Positions 27,133 to 35,323 of a stretch of 64,000 bases of DNA are shown piece after piece; position 1 is the first letter of the stretch; the number at the start of each line of letters is the position of its first letter. This stretch comes from Streptomyces chromofuscus (lineage in GTDB: Bacteria; Actinomycetota; Actinomycetes; Streptomycetales; Streptomycetaceae): contig NZ_CP063374.1 in the NCBI RefSeq assembly GCF_015160875.1, positions 5,397,501 to 5,461,500 on the forward strand, given 5' to 3'. The position numbers and the translations under genes are program-made. The notes under the pieces are model-generated. The model worked only from the letters and a program-made list of their open reading frames with translations, was not told the DNA's origin and did no database searches.

Positions 27133-27199
27133 AGACTGCCGGTCTTTTGACATAAGACCGCCGGTCTCTTACCTTGGAGGAACAAGAGACCGACGGTCT
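27133..27199 (+). promoter_or_regulatory. SDR promoter with three TetR operator palindromes
   Basis: Three 13-bp palindromes are seen: AGACTGCCGGTCT (27133-27145), AGACCGCCGGTCT (27155-27167) and AGACCGACGGTCT (27187-27199). A good promoter, TTGACA (27147-27152), a 17-bp spacer and TACCTT (27170-27175), has the middle palindrome inside its spacer. Repressor binding would block RNA polymerase directly. The divergent TetR gene starts 14 bp to the left. Confidence 0.75.
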
Positions 27200-27257
27200 G
27201 CTACTTCGGGGTCGTCGGCAGTACGCACCATCCAGCACGTGAAAGAGGTCCACCGTC

Positions 27258-28016
27258 ATGAGCGTTTCCAGCGTCGCCCTGGTCACCGGAGCCACCACCG
27301 GCATCGGCAAGGAGACCAGCCTGGCCCTGGCCCGCGCCGGCCACGCCGTCGTCGTCTCCGGCCGCCGCAAGGAGGCGGGAGAAGCCGTCGCCCGCGAGAT
27401 CCGCGACAACGGCGGCCAGGCCGCCTTCATCGCCGCCGACGTCAACACCGAAGAGGGAGTCGCCGCCCTGGTCGCGGCCACCGTCGAGCGCTTCGGCCGG
27501 CTCGATGTCGCCGTCAACAACGCCGGCGTCTCCCTCGACACCGGCCGTCTGGCGGACGAGCCCACCAGCCGCTTCCAACAGATGCTCACCACGAACGTGC
27601 TCGGCGTCTTCTGGGGCATGAAGTACCAGATCCAGCAGATGCTGGCTCAGCACAACCCCGGCGGCGCCATCATCAACCTGGCCTCGATCGCCGGCCTGGG
27701 TGGCATGCGCTACGCGGCCAACTACTCCGCCACCAAGCACGCCGTGGTCGGCCTGACCAAGTCCGCTGCGCTGGAGTACGCCACGGACAGCATCCGCATC
27801 AACGGCGTCGCCCCCGCCGCGATCAAGACCGACATCCTCAGCACCGCCATCGAGGCCGGCACCTGGGACGAGGCCACCATCGCCGCCCTCCAGCCGGTCA
27901 ACCGCATGGGCCGCCCCACCGAGGTCGCCGACGCCATCACCTGGCTCGCCTCCCCGCAGGCGTCCTTCGTCACCGGAACCATCCTCAACGTCGACGGCGG
28001 CTACAAGGCCCAGTAA
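27258..28016 (+). CDS. short-chain dehydrogenase/reductase
   Basis: The product is 252 aa, a classical SDR. The cofactor motif TGATTGIGKE lies at residues 12-21, and VNNAGVS at about 91. The catalytic Ser is in NLASIAGLGG at about 142, and Tyr/Lys in YSATKHAVVGLTKSAAL at about 156-160. It ends with the typical FVTGTILNVDGGY. ATG 27258 has AGAGGTCCACCGTC upstream. It reduces or oxidises an alcohol/ketone with NAD(P)H; the substrate is not predictable. It is controlled by the promoter and operators just upstream. Confidence 0.95.
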   Translation: MSVSSVALVTGATTGIGKETSLALARAGHAVVVSGRRKEAGEAVAREIRDNGGQAAFIAADVNTEEGVAALVAATVERFGRLDVAVNNAGVSLDTGRLADEPTSRFQQMLTTNVLGVFWGMKYQIQQMLAQHNPGGAIINLASIAGLGGMRYAANYSATKHAVVGLTKSAALEYATDSIRINGVAPAAIKTDILSTAIEAGTWDEATIAALQPVNRMGRPTEVADAITWLASPQASFVTGTILNVDGGYKAQ

Positions 28017-28105
28017 GACACCCGCTGCCACCACCGGCCAACAAGCCACTCCTCATGATGTCGGCGTACACGTGAACTTCAGCTCGTACGCCGACACGGA
28101 GCGCG

Positions 28106-28432
28106 TCAGGTGATGCTGGTGGGGAGGCTCCGGACGGGACTGCGCTGGGTGTCGTTGTCGGTGCGCCGGTCCAGCTCGGTTCGGAGTTCGTGGATGACCT
28201 GGGCATAGACGGCGACGCGCTCGCGAAGCCGGTCGTTGTCCTCCCGCAGCGTGCGGGCGGCGGCTTCGGCGTCCACTGCGCGGGCGTGCAGGTGCTGGAA
28301 CGCGGGTGGGACGCCGTTCGCCTCGGACTTTCGCCGGGCGAATTCTTCTTTCAGGTCGACGTGCTTGTGGGTGAGGACCCAACGTTTGACACCTGCCTCG
28401 GCGGCGAGTTGAGCGTGGTGAGCGCCCCAGTG
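28106..28432 (-). pseudogene. DUF6262 (Tn554-type TnpC-like) 3' fragment
   Basis: On the minus strand, an open segment without a start reads HHAQLAAEAGVKRWVLTHKH. It continues to a coiled-coil AVDAEAAARTLREDNDRLRE and VYAQVIHELRTELDRR before the stop at 28106. This is the C-terminal part of DUF6262 proteins that accompany paired tyrosine integrases in Tn554-like transposons. The N-terminal DNA-binding part is missing, and the fragment abuts another truncated gene at about 28435. Confidence 0.7.
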
Positions 28433-28436
28433 GACC

Positions 28437-28526
28437 GGTGCCGGCCTGCTCGACCGTTTCGGGCTGAGGTACTCACTGGAGCTCTACGGCGAAGACGACG
28501 ACCTGGTCCGCGAGATCCATGCTTGA
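28437..28526 (+). pseudogene. 3' fragment of the integrase-downstream gene
   Basis: Thirty codons, GLLDRFGLRYSLELYGEDDD then LVREIHA and a stop, match the last 30 codons of the gene at 60660-61043 (GLLHRFGLTYSLELYDGDGT, LVREIRA). In both places the segment precedes the tRNA terminator and att core, so this is the right end of an earlier sister element. Confidence 0.85.
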
Positions 28527-28651
28527 TCCGTCGTCTGCTGTGGAGTGTGGTCAACGTCCACGGCGTGATACGTGAGGCTTGATCATTCCTCCCGGAGGGC
28601 CTCTACCCTGTGGCGAGCATTTGGGCAGATGAGGGGCGGGATGTGGTGGAG

Positions 28652-29230
28652 ATGACGGTCCGACGGCGGGTGCTGGGGCTTGTGGTGGCCGCGGGCGTTT
28701 TCATGGTCGCCGGGGCGGTCGGCTGGTGGTCCAGCCGATCAGGTGGACTGCTCGTTGTGGCACAAGTGCTCTACCACCCGGTGCTGATCGGCTTGTTGGT
28801 CGTGGCTGCTCTGACCGCCGCTGTGATCGTCGGCGTACGAAACCTCCTCTTCCGGAGCCTGGTTTTCGTGGCGGCGGTCCTCATCGGGCTCCTCGCGGTA
28901 CCGATCTCGCTTTTCGCCAGCACGGGGCGCGAGGAGACGATGGACGAAGCGGCGCCCGATCGCTCCGACCGGCATCTTGTGGTGGAGGAAGGGGCGGCGA
29001 TGATCGACTCGATCTGGTGGGTCTACGTCGACGAGGGGTCCGGGCTGACCAAGCGCCGTTGGCACGTCGGCTACTTCAACGGGGCCTCCTCCAACGTGCT
29101 GGACGAGGCTTCGTGGGTGGGGCCGGATCGGGTACGCCTGGTCACCCGGGACGAAGGGGGCGCAGAGGTCCACCTCGTCGATCTCACCCCCGAGAGCGGT
29201 GAGCCTTTGCGCACGCTGTCGAGGGGGTAG
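28652..29230 (+). CDS. small membrane protein, unknown
   Basis: The product is 192 aa from ATG 28652 (MTVRRRVLGLVVAAGVF). GTG 28610 is an alternative, and neither has a strong ribosome-binding site. Three TM segments occupy about residues 8-105 (LGLVVAAGVFMVAGAVGWW, VLIGLLVVAALTAAVIVG, SLVFVAAVLIGLLAVPISLF). A soluble C-terminal domain of about 85 aa with WWVYVDEGSGLTKRRWHVGY follows. Not recognised. It lies directly left of the AICE boundary in the decayed integration zone. Confidence 0.6.
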   Translation: MTVRRRVLGLVVAAGVFMVAGAVGWWSSRSGGLLVVAQVLYHPVLIGLLVVAALTAAVIVGVRNLLFRSLVFVAAVLIGLLAVPISLFASTGREETMDEAAPDRSDRHLVVEEGAAMIDSIWWVYVDEGSGLTKRRWHVGYFNGASSNVLDEASWVGPDRVRLVTRDEGGAEVHLVDLTPESGEPLRTLSRG

Positions 29231-29458
29231 GAGTCGCTTCGCCCTCGTAGCGGTGATGCTGGCGTGGCCGGCTGGCTGGCGAGGACACGGTGCTCTCCAC
29301 GCTTCAGCGACTCAAGCCACCTGCGAGGCCCCGGATGGGTTCGGGGGCCTTGCTCTTACTGGGACTGACCTGCGGCGATGTACCGAGATGCCGTCCACAG
29401 CTCGTCCACAGACTCTGACATAGGCCCGCTTGCGGCGGCATGCGTCTGCGCATACGCG

Positions 29459-29499
29459 AAGACCCCGTCCTCAGCGTTCTCGCTGATGGCGGGGTCTTT
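29459..29499. terminator. tRNA-type terminator at the left AICE junction
   Basis: AAGACCCCGTCCTCAG ... CGGGGTCTTT forms a strong hairpin with a T-tail on either strand. It is one of three copies in the window (also 23060-23100 and 61197-61237), each on the 3' side of the leftward tRNA end. It was probably the terminator of the original tRNA gene, carried along with the att region. Confidence 0.8.
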
Positions 29500-29515
29500 A
29501 GGCACTTCGTCTGAA

Positions 29516-29558
29516 GTGCCCCCGGCAGGATTCGAACCTGCGCACACGGCTCCGGAGG
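29516..29558 (-). repeat. left attachment site (43-bp core, tRNA 3' end)
   Basis: The 43-bp segment is identical to 61254-61296. On the minus strand it reads from an anticodon loop CTCCGGA through the T-arm GCAGGTTCGAATCCTGC to the acceptor CGGGGGCAC. That is the 3' half of a tRNA, anticodon CCG, hence tRNA-Arg by inference. No 5' half follows. The arm-type repeat TCCGCAGGTCA lies at 29579-29589. Confidence 0.92.
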
Positions 29559-30607
29559 GCCCTTCCTGATACGGAAACTCCGCAGGTCACAGGTGTACGG
29601 ACGGAGGGTGGACGGTTCCGTGTCCACGTATGGTCCACAGCCCCGCGTGGGTGCTCGTTGCGCTCATCGGACGACAGGGGTCGTCACCTCGGCCGTCCTG
29701 GCTCGGCATACGCAAGCTGCATGAAGTCGTGACCATGAAGTCGAGGAAAGGACGCCCGAGGCAGGGCGGGCTCGGGCCGGGGGCGCGGTGTGGTGGTACA
29801 GGGGCGCACGGTAGGCGCACTCCACTCCTGTTGTGCCCCGGTCGGCGTAGCACGATTCGGCGGAAGAGCTCCCACTTGTCCAAGAGTTGCTGAAGTCTTG
29901 ACGAAGTGCGAGCAGGGAGAGTCGTGAAGGCCGGTTCATGAGCAGTAAGTCAGGGATGCCTGATTACTTCCTGGGTGTTCGGTTGCGTGCAGTCGATCCG
30001 TCCCCCGGGTGAGTATGCGTATTGCCTGCCAGGCCAACACATTGACGGCGTGTCGGATCTGGCCGTATGTCGTAGGTGATCCCGGGGTTGCGAATCGGTA
30101 ACAGGGGGTTCCCCGCGGCGGAGATTTGTTGAACGCTTGAACTTCCCGAATGTGGGGGACCTGTGAAGATCGCTGTGGTGTGTGTTCAGGCGGATCGCCT
30201 GAGTAGGTCGTTAATCCTGCACTGATGCGAGAGGAGCCATGCGTATCTGCGTGCCGGGGCGGGGCAGCGGTGATCTGCCTTCGACGACGAGTACCGCCGA
30301 AGTCGGTCGCACGGTGTCGGGCCGTGAGATGGATCGGTGGCGCCGGTACCGGTTGTGGCCGGAACATCCTGCAGCAAGGGCATCGAATCCACCCCCTGCA
30401 GCAAGTCGGACGTTCGGCGCTCATACACCAGCCGTCAGTCATTGAACTTGGGGGGCTGTCGGTGGCTGGGTTTACCTTCCGTGGCGGTTCGACGGTGCGC
30501 GATGGCGCACCCTGTCGGGACCTCGGTGATCGGCATCCAGGAACCGCATAGGTACGGATCTGGCTCTGATGAGTTGTGGTATTGGGAGCGGGGGCGGTGC
30601 AGCCGTG
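29559..30607. other. gene-free left arm of the element
   Basis: About 1 kb without a convincing gene. It contains the arm-type repeat at 29579-29589, an imperfect hairpin at 29942-29968 (GTCAGG-GATG-CCTGAT), and the palindrome TTCAGGCGGATCGCCTGAG at 30184-30202. The sequence holds scattered stops and lower GC than the backbone. The promoter of the four-gene operon that follows should be here. Confidence 0.6.
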
Positions 30608-33600
30608 ATGAAGAAGAATGTCAATTGGGTACCCGACGCGGGTTTGGTCCGCGAGGTTGACGAGCTCTTCGAGCGGGCGATCAACTCGTATCGCGCGAAT
30701 TCGAACCTGATCACGGAGCACGCCAACCAGGAGGAGTCCATCCGGGTCGGCGGCTACTCGAACCGGACGCTCCTGGAACTGGTGCAGAACGCGGCTGACG
30801 CGATGTCGGGGGCTGCCGAGCACGAGGAGGGAGCAGGGCGGGTCGAGATCGTCCTCGACCTCGACCGCCAGACGCTGTATTGCGCGAACGCCGGTCGTCC
30901 GTTCTCCCGAAGCGGCCTCACCGCGCTCGCCCATGCGCACCTCAGTGGTAAGCGGGGCGACGAGATCGGTCGGTTCGGGCTTGGTTTCAAGTCGGTGCTC
31001 GCGGTCACCGACACCCCGCAGGTGTTCAGCCGTTCGGTCGCTTTCGAGTTCAACTCTTCGAAGGCGAAGGCGGCGATAGCGGCGATCGCGCCCGTACCCA
31101 AGAGGATTCCGGTCCTGAGGACCCTCACCCGGATCGACGCGGAGGTCGAATTCGCCAAGGACCCGATCCTGGCCGAATTGGCGGAGTGGGCGGTGACGAT
31201 CGTCAGACTGCCGAATGCGACGAGACTGGAGAGCCTCAAGAAGGAGATCGAGGAATTCCGCTCCGAGTTCCTCCTCTTCGTCAACTCGGTCCGGGAGATC
31301 CGGCTCCGGGTCGTCGGAGCCGACGCGGACTTCGTCACGAGCCATGTGTCGCGCGACCTGGGCGACGGCAGGTTCCGCATCGAGCGTCCCGACGGCGACC
31401 ACGACGAGTGGTATGTCGACAACCGCATGCACGCACCCAGCCCCGAGGCTCGGACCGAGGTCGGGGAAGCCGTGTCGCGTGACCGGATGAAGGTCACGGT
31501 CGCGATGCCGGCGCGCTTCGCTCAACTGAAAAAAACGGGGGAGTTCTGGTCGTACTTCCCGCTCCAGGACAGGACGTCGGCGTCCGCCCTCTTCAACGCG
31601 CCCTGGAGTGTCAACGACGACCGCACCACCTTGCTCACGAACACGTACAACCGGGAGATCCTCGTGACTCTCTCGGAGATGTTCGTCGACATGCTGCCGA
31701 AGGTCTCGTCCGTCGACGATCCGGCAGCACACCTGGACTACATGCCGGCGCGTGGCCGTGAGACCCACTCGTTCGGCGACGAGATCCTCTGCGTCCATGT
31801 TCCACAGCTCGGTAGCGAGAAGGCCCTGGTGCCCGACGCCACCGGCGCGCTGCGCACGCCTCTGGAGCTTCGTCCTCTCGACTTGCGTGTCGGCGACGCA
31901 TCCGAGCGTGACCACGAGGAGTGGATCAGGTCTCCCCACACCGACGAGGACGTGCCGCACTGGCGCTGTTATTCCACCAATCAGCGTGGGACCCGTCTGA
32001 GGGCCCTCTACGTATGCAGCGTGTCCCCCGCCTTCGCCGACTCGCGTCCCAGGGACGAGCAGAAGGCGTTGGAGGATGTGCCCAAGCGAGGTCTTCTCAC
32101 CTGGCTGCGCGAGTGGGCCGAAGGGCCCGATATGGCTTCTGCGGCGAAGGCACTCGATTTTGTGCTGAGAAATCCCAACCGCTTCGGCCCCGCAAAGGTC
32201 ATACCGACGACCGCTGGCATGCTGTCCATCAAGGACCGTGACCGGGTCTTCCTCCACGGTGCGGAGGACGTCGACATCGAAGGATCGTGCTTCGTCGATC
32301 CGGACTTCCTGGTCCTTCCCGGCGTCGAGAAGAAACTCGTGGACTGCGGGTTCCGTAACCTCGATCCTCTCGCAAAATTCGAGGCCAGGATGGCCAGGCT
32401 GTCACGGGAGTCCCAGGACGACGAGCTCCCGAAGTTCTGGGACGCCGCCTCTGATGTGCCCATGGCACAGGCGCAGAAGGCCGTTGCGGAGAACAAGACG
32501 GGTGCTCTCAGAGTTCCGACACGTGACGGTGGTTGGGCCGTGCCCGGGTTGGTGCTGGACATCGACGGTCTCGGTGACAGCACTCCGGGTCGAGTCCTGG
32601 ACCGGACGAGATGCGTGCCCCAGCTCGCACACGCGGCAGGAGTCGTCACCGAGCCAGTGGCCTCGTACTCGCTCGAGGACGAGGTCTACTTCGAGGACTA
32701 CTGCCAGTACGTGCTGGACGAGGTGAACCGGAGACTCGGGCCCGGAGAGCGCCCCGTCGAGCAGGTCGAGTTCGACAGGGGGGAGGGTCCTGGTCCGTTC
32801 TCGGTGCTTCTGATGTTGCAGGAGGCGGGCGTGCCCGAACCCCTGCGCGAGCGGTGGACGGAAGGACTGCTCAGACTCGACCAGGTGGGGCACTGGCTCT
32901 GTACCGACATCGACACGGGGCTCAGCCACCGGGTCCTGTCCCCTGTTCGCTGGGCGGCGGGTCGGGCCGGCCTGCTGAAGTCGAATCGCGGCCACCGGGC
33001 TCCAGGTCGCGTCGTCTCCGCGTCCCTCGTCGAGTATGAGGCCCTGCTGCCTCTCTTCCGAGGACCGCGCCACGTCGAGGACGCTCTGAAGCTGCCGAAG
33101 GACCTGGGCGAGGTGCCTGTGGAGGTCCTGCGCGAAGCGCTCGAGACGGAGGTCACTTCGCCGATCAGCAACGTGGCGCTGACGGGGTTCGTCCTCACCG
33201 CGAGTCGGTTCGCATTCCCGGAGGGGCACCCGATGTTCATCCCCGCCCGGGTGGGACGCGTCATCGAGAGGAGGCGGCCCGATGCGGTGTATTTGGCGAC
33301 GACCGAGGAGGAGCGTGAGTTCCTCAGCCTGAGGCAGAAGCCGTACCTCAAGGTGGATGAGGACGAAGCGGACGAGTTCGTCGACGTGGTCGGATGCCGA
33401 CGGTTCGAGGACAGTTTTTCCTTCTCGCTCTTGATCGACGGCCGGCAGGTCGAGGAACGCGTCATCGACCTGTACACCGGACTGCGTTCGACGTTCGTCG
33501 AGGACAAGGTCACGAACGCGACCGTGGCGAAGGCCGTCCAGATCACGAAGCGTGTGACCACAGAGGACGGTGTCGAGGACCAGTCGCTCGAGTGGCACCG

Positions 33601-35323
33601 CCAGGGAATGACCCTGGTGGTCCAGGCAGAACTCGACGAACGTCGTGTCCTGCAGATCGTCAACGAGGCATTCGACCTGCGCCTGTCGAACACCGAGTTG
33701 AGCGACATTCTCCAGGCCCGCGTCGACCAACATCTGGAGATGCAAAGGCAGGACGCCCGGGCCGCGTCCAGTGACGTGGAGCGGCTGGCGATCTACATCG
33801 GTGACGACACGCTGAAGGAGAACCTTCCGAAGGGACTTTGGCAGGCACTTGAGGGCCAAGGCCTGGTGGACGGCTCCACGTCCGTCGCCGAGCTCTTCCT
33901 GACCGTCTACGGCAGCGACTCGATCAAGCTTCTCGCGGAAGAGTTCAGCGCCGAGGGGTACACGGACGTTCCCACGACATGGGTCGGGGGAGCGTCGACC
34001 GTCGCCTGGCTTCGGAAGATGGGGTTCGGCGCCAAGTACGCCGGGCGTCGCACCCGACACCAGGACGATGAGTTCGTCGTGCCCGGTGCCGTGAAGCTCA
34101 AGCCCCTGCACGACTTCCAGGAGAGGATCAGGGAGGAACTGCAGGAGGTCCTGACGTCCCGGGGACGGGACGGTCGCGCGCTCAAGGGCATGGTGGAGCT
34201 CCCCACGGGAGCCGGGAAGACCCGGGTGGCCACCGAAACCGTGCTGCGGCTGTTCGTCGATGGCGACATGAGCGGAACCGTGCTCTGGATCGCGCAGTCG
34301 GAGGAGCTCTGCGAGCAGGCGGTGCAGACGTTCGGCACCGTCTGGCGTTGGCTCGGGGACGAGCGTCCGTTGACGATCGGCCGGCTCTGGAACAACAACG
34401 TCGTCCACGAACCCGACACCGAGTTCAGTGTGGTCGTGGCCACCGACGCCAAGCTCGACCGGGTGGCCGACACTCCTGAGTACGAGTGGCTGAGCAGGGC
34501 CTCCGCGGTGTTCATCGACGAGGCGCACCGGGCCGGCGGGTCGAAGATGTACACGAAGATCCTCAGGTGGCTCGGAGTCGACGGTCGTAGCTGGGAACGG
34601 CCTCTGGTGGGTGTCTCGGCGACACCCTTCAAGGGGAGAAGCGACGTCGTCACCAAGCCGACGGAGGAGCTGGCGGCCCGCTTCGGTCACCACATCATGA
34701 GCGCCTTCGACGGTAACGCCTACGAGGAGCTGTCGAAGAGGGGAGTCCTCGCCCGGGTCCGACATGAGGTGTTGCCGGGCGTGGACGTCGCGCTGAAGCC
34801 GGATGAACTCGAGCAGGTGCAGTCGTGGCGCAAGCTGGAGCCCAAGGTTCTCGACCGCATCGGTCGGGACCAGGCCCGCATGAGGATCCTCGTTGAGGAC
34901 ATCCTGAGCCGGGACCCGGAGTGGCCGATCCTCGTATTCACGCCGAACGTCCTGTCCGCCCAGGTCCTTGCCGCGACGCTTCGTTACCGGCAAGTCGCGG
35001 CTGAGGCGGTTAGCGGTCAGACCGGACGGCAGGCACGCCGTGACGTGATCGAGAAGTTCAAGAAGGGAGAGATCCGGGTCCTGGCCAACTGCGACCTGTT
35101 GATCCAGGGCTTCGATGCACCGGGTGTCCGGGCCCTCTACATCGCGCGGCCGACGTTCAGTCCCAGCGCCTACATCCAGATGGCCGGCCGCGGGCTGCGC
35201 GGCCCCGCGAACGGCGGCAAGCCGGAGTGCCTCATCGTGGACGTCGCCGACAACTTCGGTGCAGTCAATGACTTCCTCGGATACCGCGCTTACGAAGACC
35301 TCTGGCGAAAGCAGGGATCATGA
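30608..35323 (+). CDS. sacsin-like GHKL ATPase fused to SF2 helicase
   Basis: The product is 1,571 aa from ATG 30608 (MKKNVNWVPDAGL). The N-terminal GHKL (HSP90/sacsin-type) fold has N-box LLELVQNAADAM at about residue 56 and G-box IGRFGLGFKSVLAV at about 120. A long middle region (about 300-1170) has no recognised motif. The C-terminal SF2 helicase has Walker A PTGAGKTRV at about 1198, DEAH at about 1304, SATPFKG and QMAGRGLRG at about 1522. It opens a tightly overlapped operon with NERD/UvrD, DrmA and DrmB genes (ATGA/GTGA junctions). It probably senses or remodels foreign DNA, by inference from partners. Confidence 0.88.
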   Translation: MKKNVNWVPDAGLVREVDELFERAINSYRANSNLITEHANQEESIRVGGYSNRTLLELVQNAADAMSGAAEHEEGAGRVEIVLDLDRQTLYCANAGRPFSRSGLTALAHAHLSGKRGDEIGRFGLGFKSVLAVTDTPQVFSRSVAFEFNSSKAKAAIAAIAPVPKRIPVLRTLTRIDAEVEFAKDPILAELAEWAVTIVRLPNATRLESLKKEIEEFRSEFLLFVNSVREIRLRVVGADADFVTSHVSRDLGDGRFRIERPDGDHDEWYVDNRMHAPSPEARTEVGEAVSRDRMKVTVAMPARFAQLKKTGEFWSYFPLQDRTSASALFNAPWSVNDDRTTLLTNTYNREILVTLSEMFVDMLPKVSSVDDPAAHLDYMPARGRETHSFGDEILCVHVPQLGSEKALVPDATGALRTPLELRPLDLRVGDASERDHEEWIRSPHTDEDVPHWRCYSTNQRGTRLRALYVCSVSPAFADSRPRDEQKALEDVPKRGLLTWLREWAEGPDMASAAKALDFVLRNPNRFGPAKVIPTTAGMLSIKDRDRVFLHGAEDVDIEGSCFVDPDFLVLPGVEKKLVDCGFRNLDPLAKFEARMARLSRESQDDELPKFWDAASDVPMAQAQKAVAENKTGALRVPTRDGGWAVPGLVLDIDGLGDSTPGRVLDRTRCVPQLAHAAGVVTEPVASYSLEDEVYFEDYCQYVLDEVNRRLGPGERPVEQVEFDRGEGPGPFSVLLMLQEAGVPEPLRERWTEGLLRLDQVGHWLCTDIDTGLSHRVLSPVRWAAGRAGLLKSNRGHRAPGRVVSASLVEYEALLPLFRGPRHVEDALKLPKDLGEVPVEVLREALETEVTSPISNVALTGFVLTASRFAFPEGHPMFIPARVGRVIERRRPDAVYLATTEEEREFLSLRQKPYLKVDEDEADEFVDVVGCRRFEDSFSFSLLIDGRQVEERVIDLYTGLRSTFVEDKVTNATVAKAVQITKRVTTEDGVEDQSLEWHRQGMTLVVQAELDERRVLQIVNEAFDLRLSNTELSDILQARVDQHLEMQRQDARAASSDVERLAIYIGDDTLKENLPKGLWQALEGQGLVDGSTSVAELFLTVYGSDSIKLLAEEFSAEGYTDVPTTWVGGASTVAWLRKMGFGAKYAGRRTRHQDDEFVVPGAVKLKPLHDFQERIREELQEVLTSRGRDGRALKGMVELPTGAGKTRVATETVLRLFVDGDMSGTVLWIAQSEELCEQAVQTFGTVWRWLGDERPLTIGRLWNNNVVHEPDTEFSVVVATDAKLDRVADTPEYEWLSRASAVFIDEAHRAGGSKMYTKILRWLGVDGRSWERPLVGVSATPFKGRSDVVTKPTEELAARFGHHIMSAFDGNAYEELSKRGVLARVRHEVLPGVDVALKPDELEQVQSWRKLEPKVLDRIGRDQARMRILVEDILSRDPEWPILVFTPNVLSAQVLAATLRYRQVAAEAVSGQTGRQARRDVIEKFKKGEIRVLANCDLLIQGFDAPGVRALYIARPTFSPSAYIQMAGRGLRGPANGGKPECLIVDVADNFGAVNDFLGYRAYEDLWRKQGS

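Noticed and set aside
30239..30445. Small gene upstream of the GHKL-helicase
   Set aside because: No ribosome-binding site and overlapping alternative frames of similar quality.
29936..32257. 773-codon open frame on the minus strand
   Set aside because: It is the antisense shadow of the GHKL-helicase gene in high-GC DNA; no domain or ribosome-binding site.
32402..34993. 863-codon open frame on the minus strand
   Set aside because: Antisense shadow of the same helicase gene; composition biased to His/Arg/Leu as for frame artefacts.
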